A DNA stretch of 64,000 bases from Microbacterium immunditiarum. Lineage in GTDB: Bacteria; Actinomycetota; Actinomycetes; Actinomycetales; Microbacteriaceae. Shown one piece after another: positions 9,630 through 17,850 of the stretch; position 1 is the first letter of the stretch, and each line of letters starts with the position of its first letter. The notes below the pieces were generated by a model. The model did not search any database, was not told the DNA's origin, and saw nothing but the letters and a program-made list of their open reading frames with translations. The stretch covers positions 2,666,001-2,730,000 of the forward strand of contig NZ_JACCBV010000001.1 in assembly GCF_013409785.1 (NCBI RefSeq), written 5' to 3'. Position numbers and translations under genes: made by a program.

Positions 9630-10348
9630 TCGTGGTCCCTCCGCACACGCGCCCCGACCATGGCGACGAGCTCCGCGGCGGTCATGCCGGTCGAGCGCAC
9701 CCACTCCTGCAGCGAGGGCTCGCCGCTGGCGGGGTCGCCGAAGAAGACCACCGGGTCACCGCGCCGGATCTCCGCCTCCTGGACGTCGACGACGCACACG
9801 TCCATCGCGACGCGACCGATGATCGGATGCAGCGCGCCCCCGACCCGCACGTTCGCCCGCTCTCCGAGCGCGCGAACGACCCCCTGTGCGTACCCGCCCG
9901 TCACCAGCGCGACGCGCGTGTCGTGCGCGGCGCGGTGGATGTAGCCGTAGGAGACTCCCTCCCCCGCCCGCAGGGGCTTGATCCCGAGGACCGTGCCGCT
10001 CAGCCGCATGACGGGAGCGCAGACGCCGTCCAGGCCGTACAGCGCGGCCGTGGCGAGCGTCGGCTCGCCGTCCGTCATCACGCGCAGGCGGCCGGCCGCC
10101 GCATCCGTCACCGCGTCGGCGAGGTCGGCGTCGGCGATCACGGCGTCGACGCCCGCATCGGCGAGGGTGCGCGCACACGCCGCCGCGCCGTGGCCGAGAG
10201 CGTCGTAACGGAGGTCGGCGATGCGATCGCCGGAAGGGACGGATGCCACGCCCGCCCGCGCGTTCGCCGCGAGAGCCGCGTGCGAGATCCGTGCCCGGGG
10301 CGCGCTGCCCGTCCGCGTCGAGGGATGCTCAGGATCGGCCGCGGTCAC
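9626..10348 (-). CDS. Truncated alanine-racemase homologue, C-terminal-domain partner (PLP lysine replaced)
   Basis: A 240-residue protein, GTG start at 10348. Its N-terminus resembles the first barrel strands, but the PLP position is arginine (R47 in DLRYDALGHG), and about 140 residues of central barrel are missing. The C-terminal domain is the well conserved part: GEGVSYG with Tyr134, then DTRVALVTGGYAQGV and GRVAMDVCVVDV, as in true alanine racemases. It therefore has the Tyr-bearing half that the next gene lacks, and lacks the lysine that the next gene has. In alanine racemase dimers each active site uses Lys from one chain and Tyr from the other, so a heterodimer is a natural reading. 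Confidence 0.72.
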   Translation of the reverse strand: MTAADPEHPSTRTGSAPRARISHAALAANARAGVASVPSGDRIADLRYDALGHGAAACARTLADAGVDAVIADADLADAVTDAAAGRLRVMTDGEPTLATAALYGLDGVCAPVMRLSGTVLGIKPLRAGEGVSYGYIHRAAHDTRVALVTGGYAQGVVRALGERANVRVGGALHPIIGRVAMDVCVVDVQEAEIRRGDPVVFFGDPASGEPSLQEWVRSTGMTAAELVAMVGARVRRDHE

Positions 10349-10353
10349 GCCTC

Positions 10354-10360
10354 TAGACTA
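10354..10360. promoter_or_regulatory. Overlapping divergent -10 elements between racemase-like and ATP-grasp genes
   Basis: The sequence TAGACTA contains TAGACT on the plus strand (10354-10359) and TAGTCT on the minus strand (10360-10355). The minus-strand hexamer ends 6 nt before the GTG at 10348, giving a leaderless start. The plus-strand one gives a leader of roughly 27 nt before the ATG at 10393. Only 44 bp separate the two genes. Confidence 0.5.
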
Positions 10361-10392
10361 TCCGGGTCCCCACTCCCGACCCTGGAGCACGC

Positions 10393-11415
10393 ATGCCTCG
10401 CAAGGGCCTCAGCCTCGCGCCTCGCCTTCGCTACCTCGCCGGACGCGCCCGCCGCATCGACGTCGGATCGGTGCTCGAGCGGGCCAAGGAGGTGTCGCAG
10501 ACGCACGGCAAGTGGACCCCCGCCGTCGTCGTCGACATGCTGTGGTCCGCTGGATTCCGCCAGGTCGGGTTCCAGGACTACGTGGACTACGACTTCGCGA
10601 TCCTCAGCAAGGCCGAGCGCGCGACCTACATGACCCACCCGGTGTCGAACGAGCTGTCGCAGAAGTACGACCACCCCGACTACCGCCACATCTTCCAGGA
10701 CAAGGTCGAGTTCGACCGGGTCTTCAGCGACCACCTCGAGCGCGAGTGGATGGTCGTCGACGCGGGAAACGCGGATGCGGTCCGGGAGTTCACGCAGCGC
10801 CAGGGCACGATCGTGACGAAAGAGCCCGTGGGCCAGGCCGGCACGGGCGTGCACCGCTACCGCGCGGCCGAGATCGAGGACTGGGACGCGTTCCACCGCG
10901 GCCTGCTGGAGCGCGGAGAGCTGCTCATCGAAGAGGTGATCCGGCAGCATCCGGATATCGCCGCCGTCTGCCCCGGCACCGTCAACACAACGCGCGTCAC
11001 GGCCTTCTTCGACGGCCAGAAGACGCACATCCTCGCGATGGCGCAGAAGTTCGGGCGCGGCGCGGTGAGCGACCAGATGACGTTCGGCGGCTTCTACACG
11101 ATGCTCGACGATGCCGGACACGCAGTGGGCCCCGGCTACGACTCGCACGGCCACGTGCACGAGAGCCATCCCGACACGGGGTTCCGCATCGCGGACTTCC
11201 AGCTGCCGATGGTCGACGAGGTGAAGGCGTTCGTCGACCGGGTCGCGCGCGTCGTACCCCAGGTGCAGTACGTCGGGTGGGACATCGTCGTGACGCCCGA
11301 CGGTCCCGTGCTCGTCGAGGGCAACTGGGGCGCGGGGGTGTACGAGAACAAGCCGAGCGTCACCGGCATCCGCACCGGTCACAAGCCCCGATATCGCGAG
11401 GCGATCGGGTTCTGA
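10393..11415 (+). CDS. Sugar-transfer-associated ATP-grasp ligase-like protein
   Basis: A 340-residue protein matching the ATP-grasp family named for its association with sugar-transfer genes. Features seen are TIVTKEPVGQAGTGV (ATP-binding lysine and glycine-rich loop), ELLIEEVIRQHP (adenine-binding strand), NTTRVTAFFDG, and GPVLVEGNWGAGV with the Glu and Asn metal ligands near the C-terminus. ATP-grasp enzymes of this group form amide or ester bonds through acyl-phosphates; substrates are not known. It diverges from the paired racemase-like genes and converges on a CofE-like ligase, so a joint role in adding an amino acid to an envelope polymer or metabolite is a reasonable but unproven inference. 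Confidence 0.8.
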   Translation: MPRKGLSLAPRLRYLAGRARRIDVGSVLERAKEVSQTHGKWTPAVVVDMLWSAGFRQVGFQDYVDYDFAILSKAERATYMTHPVSNELSQKYDHPDYRHIFQDKVEFDRVFSDHLEREWMVVDAGNADAVREFTQRQGTIVTKEPVGQAGTGVHRYRAAEIEDWDAFHRGLLERGELLIEEVIRQHPDIAAVCPGTVNTTRVTAFFDGQKTHILAMAQKFGRGAVSDQMTFGGFYTMLDDAGHAVGPGYDSHGHVHESHPDTGFRIADFQLPMVDEVKAFVDRVARVVPQVQYVGWDIVVTPDGPVLVEGNWGAGVYENKPSVTGIRTGHKPRYREAIGF

Positions 11416-11422
11416 CGCGGCG

Positions 11423-11472
11423 CTGACGCAGAAGGTCCGGCCCCGAGACGGGGACCGGGCCTTCTGCGTCAG
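11423..11472. terminator. Long bidirectional hairpin between ATP-grasp and CofE-like genes
   Basis: CTGACGCAGAAGG at 11423 pairs perfectly with CCTTCTGCGTCAG ending at 11472. The pairing continues inward with one wobble and one mismatch to a GAGA-type loop. There is no U tract. It is placed between the two converging stop codons and should work on both strands. Confidence 0.75.
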
Positions 11473-11477
11473 CGGGT

Positions 11478-12176
11478 TCAGGTGGCGCGGACGATGCCGA
11501 GCGGCGTCGACTGGTGCCCCTGACCGAGCGGGTTGTCCTTCAGGATCCTGAGGAGCCGCTTCTCGCCGGTCTTGTCGAGCGTCGATCCGAGGATGTTGCC
11601 GCCGAGGTCGTTGATGTCGACGACGGCGACTTCGGATGCGCCGCCGAGCAGCTGCTTGAGGTGCGCGGCGACCTCGCGCGGGCGCTCCGGCCCGAGCACG
11701 ACGGCCTTGTTGTACGGCGGGATCGTGCCGCTCGTGGGGCCGTCGATCGCCCTGGCCTTGTCACCCGCGATGCGGTAGAAGTCGCCCTTGCGTCCGAACG
11801 CCTTCGTGACGGCGGCGACCGCCGCCGCGAGCAGGATGCGCGGCGTACCGCACTCGCGCAGCGCCATCTCCATCGTCTCGGGCATGCCCAGGCCGATGCC
11901 GTACGGCGTGCGCGTGACGTACTTCGACAGGAAGTACGCGAGCTTGCGCGGCTTGATCTCTTCGACCAGGTACGAGCGGCCCTGTGTGATCGCGACGATC
12001 TTCTCCGTCACGAACAGGATGTCGCCCGGGCGCACCTCGGACTCGGCGTACTCGCGCACGAACGCGTCGAGATCGTCTCCGGGCATCACCACACGCGTCC
12101 GGATGGGGATGCGCGCGTAGCTCGAGCCGTCGACGGCGACGATGAGCGCCTTGCCGGCGTTCGCCTCGCCGCTCAC
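11478..12176 (-). CDS. CofE-like amide ligase (F420-0:L-glutamate ligase homologue)
   Basis: A 232-residue protein starting at GTG 12176 ([10 protein letters not shown]). The segment [18 protein letters not shown] matches the conserved N-terminal motif of CofE, and [15 protein letters not shown] corresponds to its nucleotide/metal-binding strand. True CofE adds glutamate to F420-0. No other F420 gene lies in the window, and this branch is divergent, so I would not assume F420. The GTG overlaps the sigA stop by 4 nt (GTGA), which means translation is coupled to the primary sigma factor. It converges on the ATP-grasp gene. It could be a glutamyl or other aminoacyl ligase for the same unknown product. 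Confidence 0.7.
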   Translation of the reverse strand: MSGEANAGKALIVAVDGSSYARIPIRTRVVMPGDDLDAFVREYAESEVRPGDILFVTEKIVAITQGRSYLVEEIKPRKLAYFLSKYVTRTPYGIGLGMPETMEMALRECGTPRILLAAAVAAVTKAFGRKGDFYRIAGDKARAIDGPTSGTIPPYNKAVVLGPERPREVAAHLKQLLGGASEVAVVDINDLGGNILGSTLDKTGEKRLLRILKDNPLGQGHQSTPLGIVRAT

Positions 12177-13666
12177 TCGAGGTAGTCCCGCAGCGACTGC
12201 GAACGCGACGGGTGCCGCAGCTTGGCCATCGTCTTCGACTCGATCTGGCGGATGCGCTCACGCGTCACGCCGAACGTGTCGCCGATCTGGTCGAGCGTCT
12301 TCGGCTGGCCGTCGCCGAGACCGAAGCGCATGCGGATCACGCCCGCCTCGCGCTCGCTCAGCGAGTCGAGGAGCGACTCGAGCTGGCGCTGCAGCATCGT
12401 GAATCCGACCGCATCGGCGGGGACGACCGCCTCGGTGTCTTCGATCAGGTCGCCGAACTCGCTGTCGCCGTCCTCGCCGAGAGGCGTGTGAAGCGAGATC
12501 GGCTCACGGCCGTACTTCTGCACCTCGATGACCTTCTCGGGGGTCATGTCGAGCTCACGGCTGAGCTCCTCGGGCGTGGGCTCACGACCGAGGTCCTGGA
12601 GCATCTGGCGCTGCACGCGCGCGAGCTTGTTGATGACCTCGACCATGTGGACGGGGATGCGGATCGTGCGGGCCTGGTCGGCCATGGCACGGGTGATCGC
12701 CTGGCGGATCCACCACGTCGCGTACGTCGAGAACTTGAAGCCCTTCGTGTAGTCGAACTTCTCGACCGCACGGATTAGGCCCAGGTTGCCCTCCTGGATG
12801 AGGTCCAGGAACTGCATGCCGCGACCCGTGTAGCGCTTCGCGAGCGAAACGACCAGACGCAGGTTCGCACCCAGCAGGTGGGACTTCGCACGCTGACCGT
12901 CGCGGGCGACCCACTGCAGGTCGAGGCCCAGCTGGCTGGACTTCTCTTCCGGGGTCATCTTCGACAGCTTCTCTTCGGCGAAGAGGCCCGCCTCGATGCG
13001 CATCGCGAGCTCGACCTCTTCGGCCGCGTTCAGCAGCGGGACCTTGCCGATCTGCTTCAGGTAGTCCTTGACGGGGTCGGCGGTCGCTCCGGTGATCTGC
13101 GTCGAGTAGACGGGGATGTCGTCCTCGTCGGTCGACGAGATGACGATCGCGCCGGTGGGAAGCGGCTCCTGGAACGGTGCGGGCTTCTCCTCCTCGTCGT
13201 CGTCATCGTCGGAGGCCTCGGATGCCTCGGTCTCGGGCTCGCCGGCCTTGGCGCGGCGGCGCGTGGTCTTGGCCGCGGGCGCCTGTTCGGCCGCATCCGT
13301 CTCGTCGGCCTCGGCGTCTTCGGCATCGGCCTCGTCGACATCGGCATCGACCACGGCCTCGACGTCGTCCAGTTCGACATCGTCGAGCTCGACGTCTTCG
13401 ATCTCGTCGACCTCTTCGTCGGCAGCGGCCTTGCCCTTGGGCGCGGCCTTCTTGGGAGACGCCTTCGCGGTGGACTTCTTGGCCGCGGTCTTGGTGGAAG
13501 CGGACTTCGCGGGTGCCTTGGCGGCGGTCGTCTTGCCCGCGGTGGTCTTCTTGGCGCCGGCCGTCTTCGAGCCCGGCTTCGTCGTCGTGCCCTTCTTCTC
13601 TTCGTCGGCGGCCGTCTCGGCGCTCTTCGCGCGCGAGCGAGCGGTCGTGTTGGTGGCTGCGGTCAC
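12173..13666 (-). CDS. sigA: Primary RNA polymerase sigma factor (RpoD/SigA/HrdB group)
   Basis: A 497-residue group 1 sigma factor. The first ~180 residues are a lysine/alanine-rich then strongly acidic low-complexity extension, typical of actinobacterial SigA. Conserved region 1.2 starts at [16 protein letters not shown]. Region 2 contains [15 protein letters not shown] and [16 protein letters not shown] (promoter melting and -10 recognition). Region 4.2 has [19 protein letters not shown] (-35 recognition helix). The start [10 protein letters not shown] follows a 250-bp intergenic stretch that probably holds its promoter; I could not define one with correct spacing. The 3' end overlaps the CofE-like gene. 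Confidence 0.93.
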   Translation of the reverse strand: MTAATNTTARSRAKSAETAADEEKKGTTTKPGSKTAGAKKTTAGKTTAAKAPAKSASTKTAAKKSTAKASPKKAAPKGKAAADEEVDEIEDVELDDVELDDVEAVVDADVDEADAEDAEADETDAAEQAPAAKTTRRRAKAGEPETEASEASDDDDDEEEKPAPFQEPLPTGAIVISSTDEDDIPVYSTQITGATADPVKDYLKQIGKVPLLNAAEEVELAMRIEAGLFAEEKLSKMTPEEKSSQLGLDLQWVARDGQRAKSHLLGANLRLVVSLAKRYTGRGMQFLDLIQEGNLGLIRAVEKFDYTKGFKFSTYATWWIRQAITRAMADQARTIRIPVHMVEVINKLARVQRQMLQDLGREPTPEELSRELDMTPEKVIEVQKYGREPISLHTPLGEDGDSEFGDLIEDTEAVVPADAVGFTMLQRQLESLLDSLSEREAGVIRMRFGLGDGQPKTLDQIGDTFGVTRERIRQIESKTMAKLRHPSRSQSLRDYLE

Positions 13667-13918
13667 GGTTCGCCTTTCAGTGGCGGCGGGTGTCTGTCGC
13701 CCCCCGGTCGATTTCGGACACTAGTAAGACCCTTGTCAAGTCCCTGCGCCTGCGAAACTCTCGCGGAGAGGGATGACAATGGGTCAGATCATCCATTCTC
13801 TCACACTTGGCGTGCGGTGCTGACGCGCAATGGACGCACTCAAGAGAACGCACGGGAGGCCTCCCGCATTCCCTTTCGGCGGGAGCGCGGCATCCGTCGA
13901 ATACGCGTGTGAACGGCG

Positions 13919-14836
13919 TCAGCCCTTGTCGTCGTCGGCGCTCGGGCGCGACGCGAGGAAGCGCTCGAGCTCGGCCGCCAACTCGTCGGCGCTCGGCAGA
14001 TCGCCCGTGTGGATCATCGGCGTCGCGAGGGTCGAGCCCGCCATGTAGGCGTCGTAGCGCTCCTCGAGGCCCTGAAGCATGTGGGAGAGCTCGTCGTTGC
14101 CGGAGACCTGCTCTTCGACGCGCGACAGGTAGTCGCGATTCTGGTCGCGCAGGTCGTCGCCCGCGAACACGAGCCCGGTCGCGACGGTCAGGCTGTCGAG
14201 CGCCGCGAGGATCGCTGCCGGGTAATCGGTGTCGCCGAGGTAGTGCGGAATGAGGAGCACGAACCCCGCCACCGCGGCGCCGGACTCGGCGAACCGGTAT
14301 TCGAGCAGGTGGCCGACCGTGGCGGGGACCTGCGTGTGGGGCTTCCACACCGAATGCGCCTCGGTGAGGTCGGTGCGCGTCCCGCTCACCGTCGTGCCGA
14401 TAGGCCGCGTGTGCGGCACGGGCATCGGGATCGCGTGCACCCAGGTGACGGTCGCCACCGAGTACGCGTGCGCGAGCTGAAGCACGGCCTCGGTGAACGC
14501 TTCCCACGCGAAGTCGGGCTCGTACCCGGCGAGCACGAGGAACGGCTGCCCGAGCGCGTCGTGCGCGAGCGAGAGCTCGAGCCGGGGCGGCTGGAAGTCG
14601 GTGAGGTGGTCGGCCTCGAACGAGATGATCGGCCGGCGAGCCCGGTAGTCGAGGAGGACGTCGTTCGAGAAGACGGCGAGCGGAATCGGGTCGAGCACCT
14701 CGCGCACATGCGAGATGAGCCCGCTCACGGCGCCGCCCGCGTCGGTGAATCCCGTCAGCGCGATCACGAGCGGGAGTCCCTGCGGAACCGACGGAGCCGA
14801 TGCGCTGCGTTCGAAGAGGGGCGCGGACCACGGCAT
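13919..14836 (-). CDS. PAC2 family (proteasome-assembly-chaperone-like) protein
   Basis: A 305-residue actinobacterial PAC2 protein. The N-terminal SVPQGLPLVIALTGFTDAGG and the segment ISFEADHLTDFQPPR are typical, as are VLAGYEPDFAWEAF and the later GFVLLIPHYLGDTDYPAA. The family resembles proteasome assembly chaperones in fold, but its bacterial role is not established. The C-terminal third is helical and acidic. The ATG at 14836 lies 6 nt after TAGCAT, suggesting a leaderless transcript. It is divergent from pepA, with overlapping promoter space of about 100 bp. Confidence 0.85.
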   Translation of the reverse strand: MPWSAPLFERSASAPSVPQGLPLVIALTGFTDAGGAVSGLISHVREVLDPIPLAVFSNDVLLDYRARRPIISFEADHLTDFQPPRLELSLAHDALGQPFLVLAGYEPDFAWEAFTEAVLQLAHAYSVATVTWVHAIPMPVPHTRPIGTTVSGTRTDLTEAHSVWKPHTQVPATVGHLLEYRFAESGAAVAGFVLLIPHYLGDTDYPAAILAALDSLTVATGLVFAGDDLRDQNRDYLSRVEEQVSGNDELSHMLQGLEERYDAYMAGSTLATPMIHTGDLPSADELAAELERFLASRPSADDDKG

Positions 14837-14842
14837 GCCTCC

Positions 14843-14848
14843 ATGCTA
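14843..14848 (-). promoter_or_regulatory. Putative -10 element for the PAC2 gene (leaderless)
   Basis: TAGCAT on the minus strand is followed by 6 nt and then the ATG of the PAC2 gene. Confidence 0.45.
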
Positions 14849-14928
14849 CGAGTCGCCCCGACACCCCCGGCGTCGCGCGATGCCGCTCACAGCGAACAGC
14901 GCCGCGCGAGAGCGAACCGCCCCGTACC

Positions 14929-14934
14929 TAGGAT
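14929..14934 (+). promoter_or_regulatory. pepA: Putative -10 element for pepA (leaderless)
   Basis: TAGGAT is followed by 7 nt and then the ATG at 14942. The other in-frame ATG, at 14933, overlaps this hexamer, so the promoter position favours 14942 as the start. Confidence 0.5.
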
Positions 14935-14941
14935 GGGAGCC

Positions 14942-16414
14942 ATGTCGTTTCCCGACCTCGAGTACCGCACCGACCCTGTCCGAGATTCCGACGCCGACGC
15001 GATCCTCCTGGCACTCCCCCCACTGGACGACCTCGAGCTGGACGACTGGCCCGGCCTGCGAGACTCCCTTCTCGCCGTCGGCTTCACGGGTGCCCCGTCG
15101 TCCTTCCAGCGCGTGTCGGCCCCCGAGGCGACGTCGCTGCCCCTCGCGGTCGTAGGCACGGGAGCGTCGCCGGATGACTCGGCCCTCCGCGACGCGGTGG
15201 GTGCCGGCATCCGCACCCTCACCGGCTTCGAGCGCGTGGCCGTCGCCGCCCCCTTCGCGGATGCCGCGCAGTGGCGCCCGATCGCCGAGGGCGCCGCGCT
15301 CGGCGGTTACCGATTCGACGGCTACAAGTCCGAGGCGCCGAAGGCGCGCGCGTCCAAGGTCGTCGTGCACGGCGCATCCCAGGTCGGCGACGACGAGCTG
15401 GCGGCCGTGACCGCAGAGGCGGATGCCGTCGCCCTCGTCAAAGACCTCGTGACGACCCCCGCGCAGTGGCTCGGTCCGGCCGACTTCGCCGAGCGTGCCA
15501 GCGAGTCGGTCGAGGGTCTCCCGGTCACGGTCGAGGTGTTCGACGAGGACGCGCTGCGAGACGGCGGGTTCGGCGGGATCCTCGGGGTCGGGCAGGGCTC
15601 CGACCGTCCGCCCCGGCTCGTGCACCTCTCTTACTCGCCCGAGGGCGCGAGCACGCACGTGGCGCTCGTCGGCAAGGGCATCACGTTCGACACGGGCGGC
15701 CTCTCGCTCAAGCCCGCGGCCGGCATGGTCGGCATGAAGTACGACATGGCGGGCGCCGCGACGGCGCTCAGCGTCCTGCGGGCGGTCGCGACCCAGGCTC
15801 TCCCCGTGCGGGTGAGCGCGTGGCTGTGCATCGCCGACAACATGCCGTCGGGGCGCGCGACACGGCCCGGCGACGTGCTGCGCATGACCGACGGGACGAC
15901 CGTCGAGGTGCTCAACACCGACGCCGAAGGACGCCTCGTCCTCGCCGACGGGCTCGCCGCGGCGAGCCGCGAGCATCCGGACATCCTCGTCGACATCGCG
16001 ACGCTGACCGGGGCGATCTCAATCGCGCTCGGCACACGCCACGTGGGCGTGATGGGCGATGACGACACCGTCGCCGCGTACCTCGCCGTCGCGCGCGAAG
16101 TCGGTGAGCTCGCGTGGCAGCTCCCGCTGCCTGACCACATGGTCGAAGAGCTCGACTCCCCCATCGCCGACCTGCAGAACGCGAAGATCGGCGATACGGC
16201 GGGCGGGTCGCTGTTCGCGGGGCTCTTCCTGCGGCACTTCGTCGGGCGCGTGTCCGATGACGACGACGCCCCCCGCATCCCGTGGGTGCACCTCGACATC
16301 GCGAACGTCGGGATGAACAAGGGCGGCCCCTACGGATACACCGACAAAGGCCCGACGGGGGCGACGGTGCGGTCGCTCATCCGGTTCGTGGCGACGACCG
16401 CGAAGGAGGCCTGA
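14942..16414 (+). CDS. pepA: Leucyl aminopeptidase (M17)
   Basis: A 490-residue M17 metallo-aminopeptidase that removes N-terminal residues from peptides in the cytoplasm as a hexamer. The C-terminal catalytic domain shows VGKGITFDTGGLSLKP (Lys and Asp ligands), MKYDMAGAA and the signature NTDAEGRLVLADGL, which carries metal-binding Asp and Glu and the catalytic Arg. The N-terminal macro-like domain is normal length. The start MSFPDLEYRT is chosen on homology and on the promoter. Its stop overlaps the lpd start (TGATG), so the two are co-translated. Confidence 0.92.
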   Translation: MSFPDLEYRTDPVRDSDADAILLALPPLDDLELDDWPGLRDSLLAVGFTGAPSSFQRVSAPEATSLPLAVVGTGASPDDSALRDAVGAGIRTLTGFERVAVAAPFADAAQWRPIAEGAALGGYRFDGYKSEAPKARASKVVVHGASQVGDDELAAVTAEADAVALVKDLVTTPAQWLGPADFAERASESVEGLPVTVEVFDEDALRDGGFGGILGVGQGSDRPPRLVHLSYSPEGASTHVALVGKGITFDTGGLSLKPAAGMVGMKYDMAGAATALSVLRAVATQALPVRVSAWLCIADNMPSGRATRPGDVLRMTDGTTVEVLNTDAEGRLVLADGLAAASREHPDILVDIATLTGAISIALGTRHVGVMGDDDTVAAYLAVAREVGELAWQLPLPDHMVEELDSPIADLQNAKIGDTAGGSLFAGLFLRHFVGRVSDDDDAPRIPWVHLDIANVGMNKGGPYGYTDKGPTGATVRSLIRFVATTAKEA

Positions 16415-17787
16415 TGGCCGAGCACACATTCGACCTGGTCGTGCTGGGCGGCGGCAGCGGCGGATACGCCGCGGCGCTGCGGGCGGCAGAGCTCGGCAAG
16501 CGCGTGGCCCTCGTCGAGAAGGACAAGGTGGGCGGAACGTGCCTGCACCGCGGGTGCATCCCCACCAAGGCGCTCCTGCACGCCGGCGAGGTTGCTGACA
16601 TCGCGCGCGACGCGTCGACGATCGGCATCCGCGCCACCCTCGAGGGCATCGACCCCGATGGCGTGCGCGCGTACCGCGAAGGGATCGTCGCGAAGAAGTA
16701 CAAGGGTCTGCAGGGGCTCGTGAAGGCTCGCGGCATCACGGTCGTGGAGGGAGAGGGCCGCCTGGAGGCCGGTCCCGCGGTCCGCGTGGGCGACGACCTG
16801 TACCGGGGCACCGACGTCGTGCTCGCCACCGGTTCGTACACCCGCACGCTGCCGGGTCTCGAGCTCGGCGGACGCGTGATCGCGAGCGAGGAGGCACTCG
16901 AGCTGAGCGAGATCCCGTCGAGGGTCGTCGTCATCGGCGGCGGCGTCATCGGCGTCGAGTTCGCGAGCATCTGGCACTCGTTCGGCGCCGACGTGACGAT
17001 CGTCGAGGCGCTCGACCGGCTCGTCCCGAACGAGGACCCGGCGCTGAGCAAGGCGCTCGAGCGCGCGTTCCGTCGCAAGGGCATCCTCGCGAAGACCGGC
17101 GTGAAGTTCAGCTCGGTGGAGCAGACGGATGCCGCGGCCGTCGTCACCCTCGAGGACGGCTCGACCGTCGAAGGCGACTACGTGATGGTGGCGGTCGGCC
17201 GCGGGCCGGCGACCGCGGGGCTCGGCTACGAAGATGCCGGCGTCGCGATCGATCGCGGGTTCGTCACGACCGACGACCGGCTGCGCACATCCGTACCCCA
17301 TGTCTGGGCGGTCGGCGACATCGTTCCCGGCCTCCAGCTCGCGCACCGCGGCTTCCAGCAGGGCATCTTCGTCGCGGAGGAGATCGCGGGCCTCAAGCCC
17401 GTCGCGGTGCCCGAGAGCACGATCCCCCGCATCACCTACTGCAGCCCCGAGGTGGCCTCCGTCGGCCTCAGCGAGCCCCAGGCGGTCGAGGCGCACGGTG
17501 CCGACGCGATCATCTCGTACGAGTACAACCTCGCGGGCAACGGCCGCAGCGAGATCCTCGGAACGTCGGGCATCGTGAAGGTCGTCCGGGTGAAGGACGG
17601 CCCCGTCGTGGGAGTCCACCTGATCGGCGACCGTGTCGGCGAGCTCATCACCGAGGGTCAGCTCGCAGTCGCGTGGGAAGCCCACCCGGAAGACATCGCA
17701 CCGTACGTCCACGCGCACCCCACTCAGAGCGAGGCCCTGGGTGAGGCGTTCCTCGCGCTGGCGGGCAAGCCGCTCCACGCGCTCTGA
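16414..17787 (+). CDS. lpdA: Dihydrolipoyl dehydrogenase (E3)
   Basis: A 457-residue flavoprotein that reoxidises lipoyl groups of 2-oxoacid dehydrogenase complexes with NAD+. It has the FAD fingerprint VVLGGGSGGYAAALRAAELG, the redox disulphide GGTCLHRGCIPTK, the NAD-binding VVIGGGVIGVEFAS, and the C-terminal catalytic HAHPTQSE. The ATG at 16414 shares one base with the pepA stop; homology starts exactly there (MAEHTFDLVVLGG). It is followed by the E2 gene after 63 bp, so E3 and E2 are made from one region. Confidence 0.93.
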   Translation: MAEHTFDLVVLGGGSGGYAAALRAAELGKRVALVEKDKVGGTCLHRGCIPTKALLHAGEVADIARDASTIGIRATLEGIDPDGVRAYREGIVAKKYKGLQGLVKARGITVVEGEGRLEAGPAVRVGDDLYRGTDVVLATGSYTRTLPGLELGGRVIASEEALELSEIPSRVVVIGGGVIGVEFASIWHSFGADVTIVEALDRLVPNEDPALSKALERAFRRKGILAKTGVKFSSVEQTDAAAVVTLEDGSTVEGDYVMVAVGRGPATAGLGYEDAGVAIDRGFVTTDDRLRTSVPHVWAVGDIVPGLQLAHRGFQQGIFVAEEIAGLKPVAVPESTIPRITYCSPEVASVGLSEPQAVEAHGADAIISYEYNLAGNGRSEILGTSGIVKVVRVKDGPVVGVHLIGDRVGELITEGQLAVAWEAHPEDIAPYVHAHPTQSEALGEAFLALAGKPLHAL

Positions 17788-17850
17788 GATCGACGGCGCG
17801 TGCGGTCACTAAGCTAGACGAGACATCCACGTTCTGAAGGAGACAGTTTC

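Noticed and set aside
11478..12176. Assignment as a true F420 biosynthesis gene (cofE/fbiB)
   Set aside because: No partner F420 genes are seen and the sequence departs from CofE outside the core motifs; the neighbourhood suggests another product.
13100..13666. Low-complexity Lys/Ala and acidic stretch as a repeat or separate gene
   Set aside because: It is the normal N-terminal extension of actinobacterial SigA and continues in frame into region 1.2.
13724..13739. TTGACA with TAGTGT as a sigA promoter
   Set aside because: The spacing between the hexamers is only 10 bp.
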